In this document: one piece after another, positions 24,942 through 32,726 of the stretch | How positions within the stretch are numbered: the stretch's first letter is position 1 | Layout of the letters: the number at the start of each line of letters is the position of its first letter | Source of the DNA: Candidatus Peribacteria bacterium | Lineage (GTDB): Bacteria; Patescibacteriota; Gracilibacteria; Peribacterales; Peribacteraceae | Assembly (NCBI GenBank): GCA_023245865.1 | Contig: JAHFJN010000001.1 | Location: forward strand, 911,637 to 975,636 | Length of the DNA stretch: 64,000 nt | Direction: 5' to 3' | The notes under the pieces: model-generated | Seen by the model: only the letters and a program-made list of their open reading frames with translations | What the model was told of the DNA's origin: nothing | Databases searched by the model: none | Made by a program: the position numbers and the translations under genes

Positions 24942-25988
24942 CTACAACGGCGGCCTCATGGGAAATTTTGAAAACGGTGCATCCTGCAATCGTACGATTG
25001 CTTTCTTGATATGATTTTGGACAGCGGCACCGCAAATACCCATACCTTCCCCCAAATCACTCAAAGTGACTGATTGGTCTGCGCGAAGAGTAAGCCAGAG
25101 CCTTAGTGCTTCATACTGTCGCTCCGTCAATAATTTTTTTGCAAGGGGGAGAACCTGCCCGTTCATCTCTATCCTTTCTAGGTTGTATGCAGGGTCATTG
25201 CCTGTCTTTTCTTCGGGTATGAAGGTGGCGATGCCATAAGAAGATGCTGTCAGTTCAGAGTGTTCATTCGCATTTTCTTCATCATGCAATTCTTTCGCAA
25301 GCGTAGCTTTTACTTCCTCCAACGAAAGAGTTTGTGTTTTCCTTTGATATTCACGTTTCATCAGGTAAAAAAACTTGCCCCGCATGCGTGCGCTGACGTC
25401 CCTTGCCTGAAGTATCATTGGCCTGCGCGAAGTATTTGTAGAAAGAGGATCAATAAGAAGATGTTCTCCGTTGAGCAATATCCTCCATTCGTCGGCAATG
25501 TCATCGGATGACAGCCCCTCTTCTTTTAGTATCTCTGCAAGAATATTGAATGTATCGGCATTCTCTGCAACGGTGCTCTTGTCAGCAGTCTGTTGTGTAT
25601 TTTCTTCTTCCTCCACATCGTAATGGCCTTCCATACAATCCTTCGCACTGTTCAGTTTTTCCAGATAATAGACCATGCCTTCCTGGACTAATTCTTCCGA
25701 CACGTCTTTCTCCAGTCCCATATTATGAACCAGTGTCCGTATCCATTCCATTGCGTGCAGCACAAGGGTATCACGATCTGGTCGTATGCCGTCCGACAAG
25801 ATTCCTTCCGGATACAAAACGTGTGGATCATGTACATTGCTGAATGCTCTTGTAGCTTTCATGTCCGTGCTCCGACCTGCAGGTGTACCTCTCAAGTGGC
25901 GGGTCGCTCCATTGAGTTCGACGGCAGACTCCCAACGCGATAGCGTGCGACTGCTACACTCGTCAACAAATCCTTCATGATATTCCAT
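24942..25988 (-). CDS. Divergent sigma-70-like factor
   Basis: 348 residues. Near residue 98 EELVQEGMVYYLEKLNSA resembles sigma region 2.1/2.2 (DLVQEG-type core-binding helix). The C-terminal 60 residues (LTERQYEALRLWLTLRADQS, LSDLGEGMGICGAAVQNHIK, KAIVRLQ) look like region 4 with its HTH. The about 150 residues between are acidic and unlike standard region 3. It could be an alternative sigma or phage-like regulator. Region 2.4 is not clear. Divergent from the GT-C gene. Confidence 0.6.
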   Translation of the reverse strand: MEYHEGFVDECSSRTLSRWESAVELNGATRHLRGTPAGRSTDMKATRAFSNVHDPHVLYPEGILSDGIRPDRDTLVLHAMEWIRTLVHNMGLEKDVSEELVQEGMVYYLEKLNSAKDCMEGHYDVEEEENTQQTADKSTVAENADTFNILAEILKEEGLSSDDIADEWRILLNGEHLLIDPLSTNTSRRPMILQARDVSARMRGKFFYLMKREYQRKTQTLSLEEVKATLAKELHDEENANEHSELTASSYGIATFIPEEKTGNDPAYNLERIEMNGQVLPLAKKLLTERQYEALRLWLTLRADQSVTLSDLGEGMGICGAAVQNHIKKAIVRLQDAPFSKFPMRPPL

Positions 25989-26033
25989 AGGCGGGGCAGT
26001 GTAGTCTTTTGGCTATTGCACGCAAGATGTACG

Positions 26034-27878
26034 ATGAGAGATATAAGGCAAAAGAGAATCGTTATCGGCTATGCACTCCTCGTGTGTGCCCTCATTGCGA
26101 TCGCATACGGCAGGTCACTTTGGCAAGGGTTCGCGCCGGTCGACGATGACATCCTGATCTATAACAACTTGGCGGTGCGGGGGGTCACGTTTGATCACCT
26201 CAAAACAATTTTTACAACGTTCGATCCCGAGCTTTACATTCCGCTCACACTCCTGAGTTTTCAGATCGACTATCTGATCGGTGGACTCGATCCGTTCGTG
26301 TACCACCTCACGAATCTCTTTCTTCACGCAGCGAATGCGCTCCTCGTAGCATGGTTACTCATTCTTTTTACACACAAACGATGTGCGGGTCTGATGGGGG
26401 GTTTGGTGTTCGCTGTACACCCCCTCAATACCGAGGCGGTCGTGTGGCTTGCAGGGCGGAAGGATTTGCTCTCCGTGTTCTTCTGCCTGCTCTCATTTAT
26501 TTTGTACATTCACGCTCGTCGCGGCTCGCGGTTTTCGTACGGAGGAAGCATCATCGCATTTGCACTCTCACTGCTTGCAAAAGTATCAACGATCACCTTG
26601 CCTGCACTCCTCATTCTCTACGATATTTTGATAGAACGACGCAAGATCGATCGCAAATTTTTTCTTGATAAGGTTCCCTATGCATTTCTCTCTGGAATTT
26701 TCATGGTCATTGCACGCGCAGGCAAAGAACGCGTGCTTGCGGCAAATACATTCCTGGAAACGGTCCTGATGGCGGGCAAAAGCACGCTCTTTTACCTCGA
26801 GAAATTTTTCCTGCCGTGGAATCTCAGCATTTTTTACGAACACACCGGTCCGATTTCAATCGCCTCCGCAGAATTCCTCGTTCCTCTGACTCTTTTGACT
26901 CTTTTGCTTCTTTTAACTCTTCGCGGGGCGCGTCGCACGCACGCTCTCGTCTTCGGCTCGCTCTTCTTCCTCATCGCGCTTGCCCCCACCTTCCTCAATT
27001 TCAACAAAGCGGGCATCGTCTACTTCGCCGTCGATCGGTATATGTATCTGCCGATGGTGGGGTTATTGTACGTCACCCTGAGCCTGCCGAAGGGTGATGT
27101 TGTGCACGCCTGGTTCGGCAAGCTCACCAAGTCGTGCGTCCTCATCCTTTGTATGATCCTCTCCATCCTCCAAACCCGCATCTGGGACTCTCCATACTCT
27201 CTTTTTTCGCACTCCCTTGCGCTCTATCCCAATTCCATCACCGCGCGGACGGCGGTGGTTCAGGTATTGAAAGAGCAAGGAAAGACCGAGGAAGCATTCA
27301 ATGTCCTTCGTGACGGTCTCGCCTACGGCGATCATCTGCAACTACATCTGTCTGCCGGCACGCTCTACGCTTCCAATGGGCAACTCAGCGAAGCGCGCGA
27401 ACAGTTTGCGATCGCAGCGGGGATGGACGGCAAAAACCCCGAGCCGATCTTTTCACTCGGATCACTCGATGAACAGGCAGGTGATTTCAAGAGCGCTCAA
27501 GCCAACTACGAGCGCGCAGTCGCGCTCGACACATCGTATGTGTCCGCGCGCGTGCGGCTCGCGGGGCTGTATAAAAAGAACGGGAAATTTACAGAAGCGA
27601 AATTACAGCTTACCGAAGCGGTCACATGGAACCCGAATTCCTTCGAGGCGCTCCTTATGATGGGGCAATTGCTCGAAGAAGAGAAGAAATGGGAAGAAGC
27701 GATTACATTCTTAGGGCAGGCCGAGCAACTGCGTCCGAATGATATTCCTCTTCTCCTCGTGCTCGCACGTTATCAGCTTCACGCGGGAAATACGGATGCT
27801 GCAAAACAACTTCTCCAGCGTGTGCTCAAGATGGATCAGGGGAATACAGAGGCAATCAGTACATTAAAAAGCCTCTAG
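26034..27878 (+). CDS. Polytopic GT-C-like membrane protein with C-terminal TPRs (TMTC-like)
   Basis: 614 residues from the ATG at 26034; the ATG at 25977 would overlap the divergent gene. About ten membrane helices fill residues 10-400. The first extracytoplasmic loop has GFAPVDDDILIYNN, the acidic motif typical of GT-C enzymes using lipid-linked sugars. At least five TPRs follow (TAVVQVLKEQGKTEEAFNVL, LGSLDEQAGDFKSAQANYER, LAGLYKKNGKFTEAKLQL and others). This architecture matches TMTC/O-mannosyl-type proteins, so a role in glycosylating exported proteins is possible but inferred. LSLPKGDV near residue 350 derives from a dispersed repeat. Confidence 0.82.
   Translation: MRDIRQKRIVIGYALLVCALIAIAYGRSLWQGFAPVDDDILIYNNLAVRGVTFDHLKTIFTTFDPELYIPLTLLSFQIDYLIGGLDPFVYHLTNLFLHAANALLVAWLLILFTHKRCAGLMGGLVFAVHPLNTEAVVWLAGRKDLLSVFFCLLSFILYIHARRGSRFSYGGSIIAFALSLLAKVSTITLPALLILYDILIERRKIDRKFFLDKVPYAFLSGIFMVIARAGKERVLAANTFLETVLMAGKSTLFYLEKFFLPWNLSIFYEHTGPISIASAEFLVPLTLLTLLLLLTLRGARRTHALVFGSLFFLIALAPTFLNFNKAGIVYFAVDRYMYLPMVGLLYVTLSLPKGDVVHAWFGKLTKSCVLILCMILSILQTRIWDSPYSLFSHSLALYPNSITARTAVVQVLKEQGKTEEAFNVLRDGLAYGDHLQLHLSAGTLYASNGQLSEAREQFAIAAGMDGKNPEPIFSLGSLDEQAGDFKSAQANYERAVALDTSYVSARVRLAGLYKKNGKFTEAKLQLTEAVTWNPNSFEALLMMGQLLEEEKKWEEAITFLGQAEQLRPNDIPLLLVLARYQLHAGNTDAAKQLLQRVLKMDQGNTEAISTLKSL
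27072..27099. repeat. Dispersed CCTGAGCctgcCGAAGG repeat inside a CDS
   Basis: In-frame copy of the CTTCGAC/GCTCAGG family within the GT-C gene, encoding TLSLPKGD. Confidence 0.6.
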
Positions 27879-27931
27879 AGTTTGTAACATCTGGCCCATG
27901 CAGTCGAATATGAGTAAGCTGAGGTTGGCCT

Positions 27932-27949
27932 AGGCGCGTAGCTCAGTTG
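27932..27949 (+). pseudogene. 5' fragment copy of tRNA-Trp
   Basis: AGGCGCGTAGCTCAGTTG repeats exactly the first 18 nt of the tRNA at 28030, then diverges; no anticodon arm follows. A truncated duplicate about 100 bp upstream of the intact gene. Confidence 0.75.
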
Positions 27950-28029
27950 CCTAGCTGCGACTTGGCGCAGCGTCATTATAAGAACGCATGCTCGGTCGAC
28001 TCTCTGCTCTTTTTCTTACTCGGATACAT

Positions 28030-28105
28030 AGGCGCGTAGCTCAGTTGGTAGAGCACAGGTCTCCAAAACCTGGGGTCGCAGGTTCGATCCCTGCCGCGCC
28101 TGCCA
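28030..28105 (+). tRNA. trpT: tRNA-Trp (anticodon CCA)
   Basis: 76 nt with encoded CCA. Acceptor AGGCGCG pairs with CGCGCCT; D-arm GCTC-AGTTGGTA-GAGC; anticodon stem CAGGT/ACCTG with loop CTCCAAA (anticodon CCA); T-arm GCAGG-TTCGATC-CCTGC; discriminator G. It is flanked by a 5' fragment copy (27932) and a 3' fragment copy (28161). Confidence 0.95.
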
Positions 28106-28140
28106 TTGATATTCATATCAACGCGGCGGGGTGAGAAGTT

Positions 28141-28160
28141 TACCCTGAGCTTGTCGAAGG
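28141..28160. repeat. Dispersed CCTGAGCttGTCGAAGG repeat
   Basis: Copy of the family at the left edge of the duplicated tRNA 3' end; the two elements directly abut. Confidence 0.6.
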
Positions 28161-28180
28161 GATCCCTGCCGCGCCTGCCA
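28161..28180 (+). repeat. Duplicate of tRNA-Trp 3' end (att-like)
   Basis: GATCCCTGCCGCGCCTGCCA repeats exactly the last 20 nt of the tRNA (28086-28105), 75 bp downstream. Such direct repeats form at tRNA integration sites, but no integrase or cargo lies between. Confidence 0.75.
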
Positions 28181-28244
28181 CGTAAAGTCGCTCGTTTGGC
28201 GAGCAATCATGTGGCACAGCCACTACAAACATTGCACGATTTCT

Positions 28245-28252
28245 GCTATAAT
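28245..28252 (+). promoter_or_regulatory. Extended -10 promoter (TGCTATAAT) for M23 gene
   Basis: TG-C-TATAAT ends 7 nt from the A of the ATG at 28259, so the predicted transcript begins at the start codon. Confidence 0.6.
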
Positions 28253-28258
28253 ATCCAG

Positions 28259-29092
28259 ATGCTCAAAATCGAGATCGAGATTACTCGGCCGTGGCTGACA
28301 CTTGCGCTTCTGCTCGGGTTGGCTGTCGGCGTGATGACGTGGTCACAGAGTGGCGTGGAAGCGAGCGCGCCGGTGGGGGGGCCGTCCTTCGACTCCGCTC
28401 AGGATGACACAAAGACAGTGCAGCGTCTGCAAGATCTGCGCGCAGAGCAGCAGGTCCTTGATCACCGTGAGGAGATTTTGCGCACGGAACTCAATGCGCT
28501 CGAACAGTCCGATACTTCGGATGCGGATCAACTCAATACGACACGAAAACAATTGATTGCACTCCTGCAAGATCGCCACAGCGCCGAAGCCGAGATTCTG
28601 CAGTCGCTCCATGAACTGTGGGATGCGGAGAATGGTGCACTCGTCCTTCGGCAGGCTCAGGATGACGTAATTCCAACGCACTTCGAATGGCCGGTGGCGC
28701 CGCTCCTTGGAATTTCAGCACACTTCGATGACACCGCGTACCAAAACCGCTTCGGGTTTGCCCATCACGCGATTGATATCCCGACGCCGCAGGGAAGCAT
28801 TGTCCGCTCGGTCGCGGATGGCGTCGTTGCGAAAGTGAGTGATCAAGGAAAAGGTTTCAGTTCCATTGTCATTGCACACGGTGGCGGCCTCACAACGCTC
28901 TACGGGCACGTGAGTGGATTTTTGGTGAGCGAAGGTGAGCGCGTGAGCGCGGGCGACGCAGTGGCACTCAGCGGCGGGACACCGGGAACAAACGGGGCCG
29001 GGCACCTGACGACCGGGGCGCATCTGCACCTCGCATTCATGAAGGACGGGGTGGCGGTGAATCCTCTCCTCTTCCTCCCCGTTTTTCCCTAG
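28259..29092 (+). CDS. Membrane-anchored M23 peptidase with coiled coil
   Basis: 277 residues from the ATG at 28259. Membrane helix residues 8-28 (RPWLTLALLLGLAVGVMTW), coiled coil about 55-125 (VQRLQDLRAEQQVLDHREEI), then a LytM/M23 domain from about 140. The zinc motifs HHAIDIPTP (HxxxD) and HLHLAF (HxH) are intact, so it should be an active endopeptidase on peptidoglycan cross-bridges. PSFDSAQDDT near 42 and VLRQAQDDV near 130 come from dispersed repeats. An upstream in-frame ATG (28106) would read through the repeat and tRNA copy, so it is rejected. Confidence 0.9.
   Translation: MLKIEIEITRPWLTLALLLGLAVGVMTWSQSGVEASAPVGGPSFDSAQDDTKTVQRLQDLRAEQQVLDHREEILRTELNALEQSDTSDADQLNTTRKQLIALLQDRHSAEAEILQSLHELWDAENGALVLRQAQDDVIPTHFEWPVAPLLGISAHFDDTAYQNRFGFAHHAIDIPTPQGSIVRSVADGVVAKVSDQGKGFSSIVIAHGGGLTTLYGHVSGFLVSEGERVSAGDAVALSGGTPGTNGAGHLTTGAHLHLAFMKDGVAVNPLLFLPVFP
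28383..28410. repeat. Dispersed CTTCGACtccGCTCAGG repeat inside a CDS
   Basis: In frame in the M23 gene, encoding PSFDSAQDDT. Confidence 0.65.
28642..28667. repeat. Dispersed CTTCGGCagGCTCAGG repeat inside a CDS
   Basis: Second in-frame copy in the M23 gene, encoding VLRQAQDDV. Confidence 0.65.
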
Positions 29093-29100
29093 GAAAATAG

Positions 29101-30009
29101 CTATATTTCCTTCGTTTGAAAGCATTTTTGCATGATCACATGCGCTGCTTCCTCATGGCGCCGGATCATCGAAATACTCACTTGTCCCGGATGCTCGGCA
29201 GCGGTGTCGATGATGAGCGAACCGTAACGAAAGATGTAACTGATGATGCTCGGGTAGAACGGTTTGACGTTCGTGATAGAGCTGTAGTTCATCTGGTTGA
29301 TGCTGCGGCCGAGCAGATTTTGGTCCACAAAGATCAGACGATAGTTCGTGAGGTAAATGACGTCGTAACTGAAATCCAACCATGTTTTCCAGAGCAGTAC
29401 GAAGGCAAAAAGCAGGAGGATTGTTGCGACGCTGATGGCGACCGGCTGATTGTTTCCTGCAAACAAGATGCCGATCGCGAAACTTGCGGCGAGGGTCGGC
29501 GGAATGCAGCCGAGAAACAGGTACAGCGGATGTTTGGTAACGACGTACTGCACCTGCTCCCCTTCGACGAGTCCCATTCCCCTCTCCATGGTGTCCGCGT
29601 CTTCCACGGATGCAGCCGCGTCGATCTCGCCGAGCTTGAAGAAGCGTATCAAGCGCAGGACCCGGACGTACTCGGTGCCAAATAAGCCCGCATAGAACGG
29701 GACAATGGAAAGAGCATCAATGATCCCCCATAGGGAGAAGATGTATGCGGCTCGGTGCTCCGCACTATAGATCCGTAGGCCGTATTCCACGGTGAAGAGT
29801 GCGATGATGACGGACTCGAGCATGCTGATGGCTTGATCGAATGCGTGATACGTGGGCAGCAGCTCGAGTGGGAGAATCGCAACGGATACGAGAATAAGCA
29901 CAACGAGGAGAAAATTGAACGCGTGCCCGAGGCGCCCGCGGCCGTCGTGCAAAATGAGGCGCAGTTGCGTGCGAAAGGACACGGGCGATGGCAAAGTGAT
30001 GGCTTGCAT
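29101..30009 (-). CDS. Voltage-sensor domain fused to bacterial PH domain
   Basis: 302 residues. Residues about 30-130 form four helices like the S1-S4 voltage sensor of ion channels: ESVIIALFTVEYGLRIYSAE (S2), SLWGIIDALSIVPFYAG (S3) and EYVRVLRLIRFFKLGE (Arg-rich S4). No pore helix or selectivity filter follows. Two more membrane helices (about 172-215) lead into a bacterial PH-like domain (VIYLTNYRLIFVDQNLLGRS, YGSLIIDTAAEHPG). It may couple membrane potential to a cytoplasmic or lipid-binding module. Downstream of dGTPase with a 5-nt gap. Confidence 0.75.
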   Translation of the reverse strand: MQAITLPSPVSFRTQLRLILHDGRGRLGHAFNFLLVVLILVSVAILPLELLPTYHAFDQAISMLESVIIALFTVEYGLRIYSAEHRAAYIFSLWGIIDALSIVPFYAGLFGTEYVRVLRLIRFFKLGEIDAAASVEDADTMERGMGLVEGEQVQYVVTKHPLYLFLGCIPPTLAASFAIGILFAGNNQPVAISVATILLLFAFVLLWKTWLDFSYDVIYLTNYRLIFVDQNLLGRSINQMNYSSITNVKPFYPSIISYIFRYGSLIIDTAAEHPGQVSISMIRRHEEAAHVIMQKCFQTKEI

Positions 30010-30014
30010 GGATG

Positions 30015-31043
30015 TCAGGATAACACCGAGAGGGACTCCGCGGCGAATGCATCGGTCATGCCTGCGACGTAATCTTTGATCGCCTCGATCACAGTGCCGC
30101 CCGTGCGCGCTTGGAGGTGCGCTATTTTTTCGTTTGGGTGCTTGAGGAGAAGATCGCAGAGAGATGCGACGATCCGATGGCCCTTCATCGCTTGCTCCCG
30201 CACGGTCGGGTGCATGTACATGTGGTCCCAGAGAAAATTTCGCAGTTCCTTGAGTGATGCCGCCATGGCAGGAGAGAAGGAGATCGGTTCGTTGTCTTTG
30301 GAATCGAGTGAGGAATGCTTGAGTAAATCTTCGACGAGCATGTGCTGCAGCGCGCCGCGAATGTAGGTACCGCGCTCGCGTGTGTGTTCGTAGGCTTGGC
30401 GTGCGAGAGGGACGGTGAGGAGATCTTCACGCGAAAAAAGATCAGCCGTGAGGCCGTCGTCGCAGTCGTGAGAATTGTAGGCGATGCTATCTGCGATGTT
30501 GACCAGCCGTGCCTCGAGTGTGTGGTGGAGCGGTGAGTGCTTGAGCAGCCCTTCGACAATTTCCAGATTCAAGTTCAGCCCCGGGTACTTCGATGAATGC
30601 TTCTCGAGCACGGTGACGATCCGGTGGCTCTGTTCGTTATGTTCAAAGTGACCGCCGTGACCGTGCATCCATGCGTTCAGTGCTTCCTCCCCCGCATGCC
30701 CGAAAGGCGGATGCCCGAGATCGTGCGCGAGCGCGATGCATTCGCTCAGGTCTTCATTGAGCCCCAGCGTGCGAGCGAGGTCGCGGCTGATCTGCGCGAC
30801 TTCCATCGTGTGGGTGAGGCGCGTGCGCAGGTGATCACCCTCACCCGCGGCGAACACTTGTGTTTTTCCTTGGAGGCGCAGGAATGAATAGCTGTGGATG
30901 ATCCGATCGCGATCGCGCTGGAACGGAAAACGTGTTTCATCGGCAGGCTCCTCGTATGTGCGTCCGCGGCGACCTTCGTGGGGGGTGGCGGAGGGGATTA
31001 AAAGTGCATTTGCCTCCTGAATTCTTTGTGAGAGGGGCTTCAT
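30015..31043 (-). CDS. dgt: dGTPase-like HD-domain triphosphohydrolase
   Basis: 342 residues, size of the short dGTPase-like family. N-terminal RDRDRIIHSYSFLRLQGKTQ, then HD-domain metal ligands RLTHTMEVAQISRDLART (His) and CIALAHDLGHPPFGHAGE (His-Asp), with IADSIAYNSHDCDDG later. It hydrolyses dNTPs to deoxynucleoside and triphosphate and helps balance dNTP pools. Extended -10 TGGTATACT ends 10 nt before the ATG, predicting a leader of only a few nt. Confidence 0.92.
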   Translation of the reverse strand: MKPLSQRIQEANALLIPSATPHEGRRGRTYEEPADETRFPFQRDRDRIIHSYSFLRLQGKTQVFAAGEGDHLRTRLTHTMEVAQISRDLARTLGLNEDLSECIALAHDLGHPPFGHAGEEALNAWMHGHGGHFEHNEQSHRIVTVLEKHSSKYPGLNLNLEIVEGLLKHSPLHHTLEARLVNIADSIAYNSHDCDDGLTADLFSREDLLTVPLARQAYEHTRERGTYIRGALQHMLVEDLLKHSSLDSKDNEPISFSPAMAASLKELRNFLWDHMYMHPTVREQAMKGHRIVASLCDLLLKHPNEKIAHLQARTGGTVIEAIKDYVAGMTDAFAAESLSVLS

Positions 31044-31052
31044 GGATCATGA

Positions 31053-31061
31053 AGTATACCA
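31053..31061 (-). promoter_or_regulatory. Extended -10 promoter (TGGTATACT) for dgt
   Basis: TGG-TATACT on the minus strand; predicted transcription start about 3-4 nt before the dgt ATG. It means the structured region further upstream is not part of this mRNA. Confidence 0.55.
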
Positions 31062-31074
31062 CAAAAAAACTTGT

Positions 31075-31230
31075 CCCAGCCGGCCGTTGAGTCAGAAACG
31101 CTTAGTCCCTGGGTAACCAGGTGGGTGACCGCATCCCCTCGCCACAGCGGGGAGAGATTAGGCCTCCCGATAAGCGTAGTTAGAGAAGAAACGTATCTGC
31201 TCTGACGCGCCTCCGAGACTGAGGGTCACT
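31075..31230 (+). ncRNA. Candidate structured RNA, class unknown
   Basis: Nested complementary segments: GTCAGA (31091-31096) with TCTGAC (31201-31206); ACGCTTA (31098-31104) with TAAGCGT (31171-31177); CCTGG/CCAGG (31108-31121) closing a GTAA loop; and CCCC/GGGG (31135-31152) with an inner GC pair and CACA loop. The GTAA loop is a GNRA tetraloop only on the plus strand, so that strand is favoured. The gap has no gene and dgt has its own promoter. I recognise no known RNA family. Confidence 0.45.
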
Positions 31231-31252
31231 CTCCTCCTGTTACTTTTGATTG

Positions 31253-31963
31253 TCACTGGCGCAGGGTCTTCAACTGGCACGTGGTGACATTCGTCTGACC
31301 TCTGCGCACTGCATCGCGGTCCCCTCCTCGATAACTCCAGTAGAGATCCGATTGACAGCAGGTGCAGTCGGGGTGGCGCTCAATGTTGGATTGCAGCACG
31401 CCACATGTCCGTAACTCTGCATCGGCAATTCCCTGCAAATCGACACATCGTCCATCAAAAAATTTCGGATCGATCAATGGTAATTCTTTTGTTGGATCCG
31501 TAAACTCCGCGCATTTCTGACAGAGCGATGGACCCGCCGCGACGAATGTGCTCGCTGCATCGATGCCGAATTCTTTGTTGAGCGTTACGAAAAACTGTGG
31601 AATGGCACCATTGATAAGTCCGCGCCACCCCGCATGCAGAAGCCCGACGACATAATTCTGCGGAGCGAAGATGACAAACGATTGGCAGTCGGCGGTGCGA
31701 AGTGTGAGAGTGAGACCCGGGACATCGGTGATAACTCCATCCGCGTCCTGCGTTCGATTGCTTGGTGCGCGCGCAATAATTGTCCGATTGCCGTGGACTT
31801 GATTCAACGAAACGACGGAATCATTTTCCATAAACGAATCTGCTTTTGCATAGAGCCGAACATTCAGTCGATCTTGGAATTTTTGAGTGTCATGCCGAGT
31901 AAAAAACGTGTCGACCTTTCGACCGGGCTCAAGATGACACGTTTTTTGTATCGAGGCATTCAT
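31253..31963 (-). CDS. pgeF: Purine nucleoside phosphorylase/laccase-domain protein (YfiH/PgeF)
   Basis: 236 residues from the ATG at 31963 (31993 is an alternative). Family motifs: SLNQVHGNRTIIA, LTLRTADCQSFVI, VGLLHAGWRGLINGAI and AAGPSLCQKC, with His/Cys/His metal ligands. The family (DUF152) includes multi-specific purine nucleoside phosphorylases and an enzyme correcting wrong muropeptides. The C-terminus has an extra C-x2-C-x-C cluster (PDCTCCQSDLYW). The start overlaps nnrD by 35 nt. Confidence 0.88.
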   Translation of the reverse strand: MNASIQKTCHLEPGRKVDTFFTRHDTQKFQDRLNVRLYAKADSFMENDSVVSLNQVHGNRTIIARAPSNRTQDADGVITDVPGLTLTLRTADCQSFVIFAPQNYVVGLLHAGWRGLINGAIPQFFVTLNKEFGIDAASTFVAAGPSLCQKCAEFTDPTKELPLIDPKFFDGRCVDLQGIADAELRTCGVLQSNIERHPDCTCCQSDLYWSYRGGDRDAVRRGQTNVTTCQLKTLRQ

Positions 31964-32726
31964 GGAGGACATACGGAATCTGCTCAATGACATCGCGCGT
32001 CGTGTAGGTGAATCCTTTTTCTTCGCAGAGTCGATCCCCGCAGGATTTGATGACGGTGGTGGCGAGTGCGCAAGCTTCTGCCGGACTCATTTTCTGCGCG
32101 ATAAGGCCTGCGATGAGCCCTGCAAGCGCGTCCCCTGTTCCGCCGACCGTCAGGCCCGCGTTGCCGCCTGCGATTTCTTGAACGGTACCATCGGGTGAGG
32201 CGATTGAATCCACCGGTCCCTTTACGTGAATTGTGACTCCGTGCCGTTTTGCAGCTTCTCCGATGTCTCCATGGGCGATCCCCATCCGTTCGAGTTCGCC
32301 TAAGTGCGGCGTGAGGACGGCAATTTTTCCTTGGAGGAGCGCGAGCGAGTCTGGTTGCAATGCGGTCGCATCGAGCACGAGCGGACAGGGTGCCCCGCGA
32401 ATGATCTGTTCGAGTGAGCTCAGGCACTCCGCACCCCGCGAAAGTCCCGGGCCGATCACACAGCTATCCATGATCGCGAGCATCTGGAGAATGTAGCCGG
32501 TGTCCTCGCGGCTCAGCTCCTCTCCCTTGAACTGATGCACTTGGAAATTGAGCGATGCGTTCTTCGCGACGTTCTCGTGCGAAACGGGGATGCAGAGAAA
32601 GACAAGATCGACACCCGAAGCTTCCGCCGCGAGTGCGGAAAAGATCGGCGCACCGTGAATGTGCCGCGAGCCTCCGATGATCGCGACCTTGCCGTTTTCA
32701 CCCTTGTGAGAGTCGGGATTTCTCAT
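31929..32726 (-). CDS. nnrD: ADP-dependent NAD(P)H-hydrate dehydratase
   Basis: 265 residues from the ATG at 32726 (MRNPDSHKGENGKVAIIGGS). Ribokinase-like fold with CVIGPGLSRGAECL near residue 100, LVLDATALQPDSL near 123, VLTPHLGELERMG and the catalytic GGTGDALAGLIAGL near 222. It repairs hydrated NAD(P)H using ADP or ATP. The epimerase NnrE partner domain is not fused. The open frame upstream to 33152 is an antisense-frame shadow of the glycosyltransferase, so it is not included. Confidence 0.9.
   Translation of the reverse strand: MRNPDSHKGENGKVAIIGGSRHIHGAPIFSALAAEASGVDLVFLCIPVSHENVAKNASLNFQVHQFKGEELSREDTGYILQMLAIMDSCVIGPGLSRGAECLSSLEQIIRGAPCPLVLDATALQPDSLALLQGKIAVLTPHLGELERMGIAHGDIGEAAKRHGVTIHVKGPVDSIASPDGTVQEIAGGNAGLTVGGTGDALAGLIAGLIAQKMSPAEACALATTVIKSCGDRLCEEKGFTYTTRDVIEQIPYVLHECLDTKNVSS

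Noticed and set aside
28030-28180. Integrated mobile element at tRNA-Trp
   Set aside because: Only 75 bp separate the 3'-end copies and no integrase is present; at most a scar.
31075-31230. T-box or known riboswitch
   Set aside because: GGTGGGTGACC only loosely recalls a T-box antiterminator and no suitable gene lies downstream on that strand.
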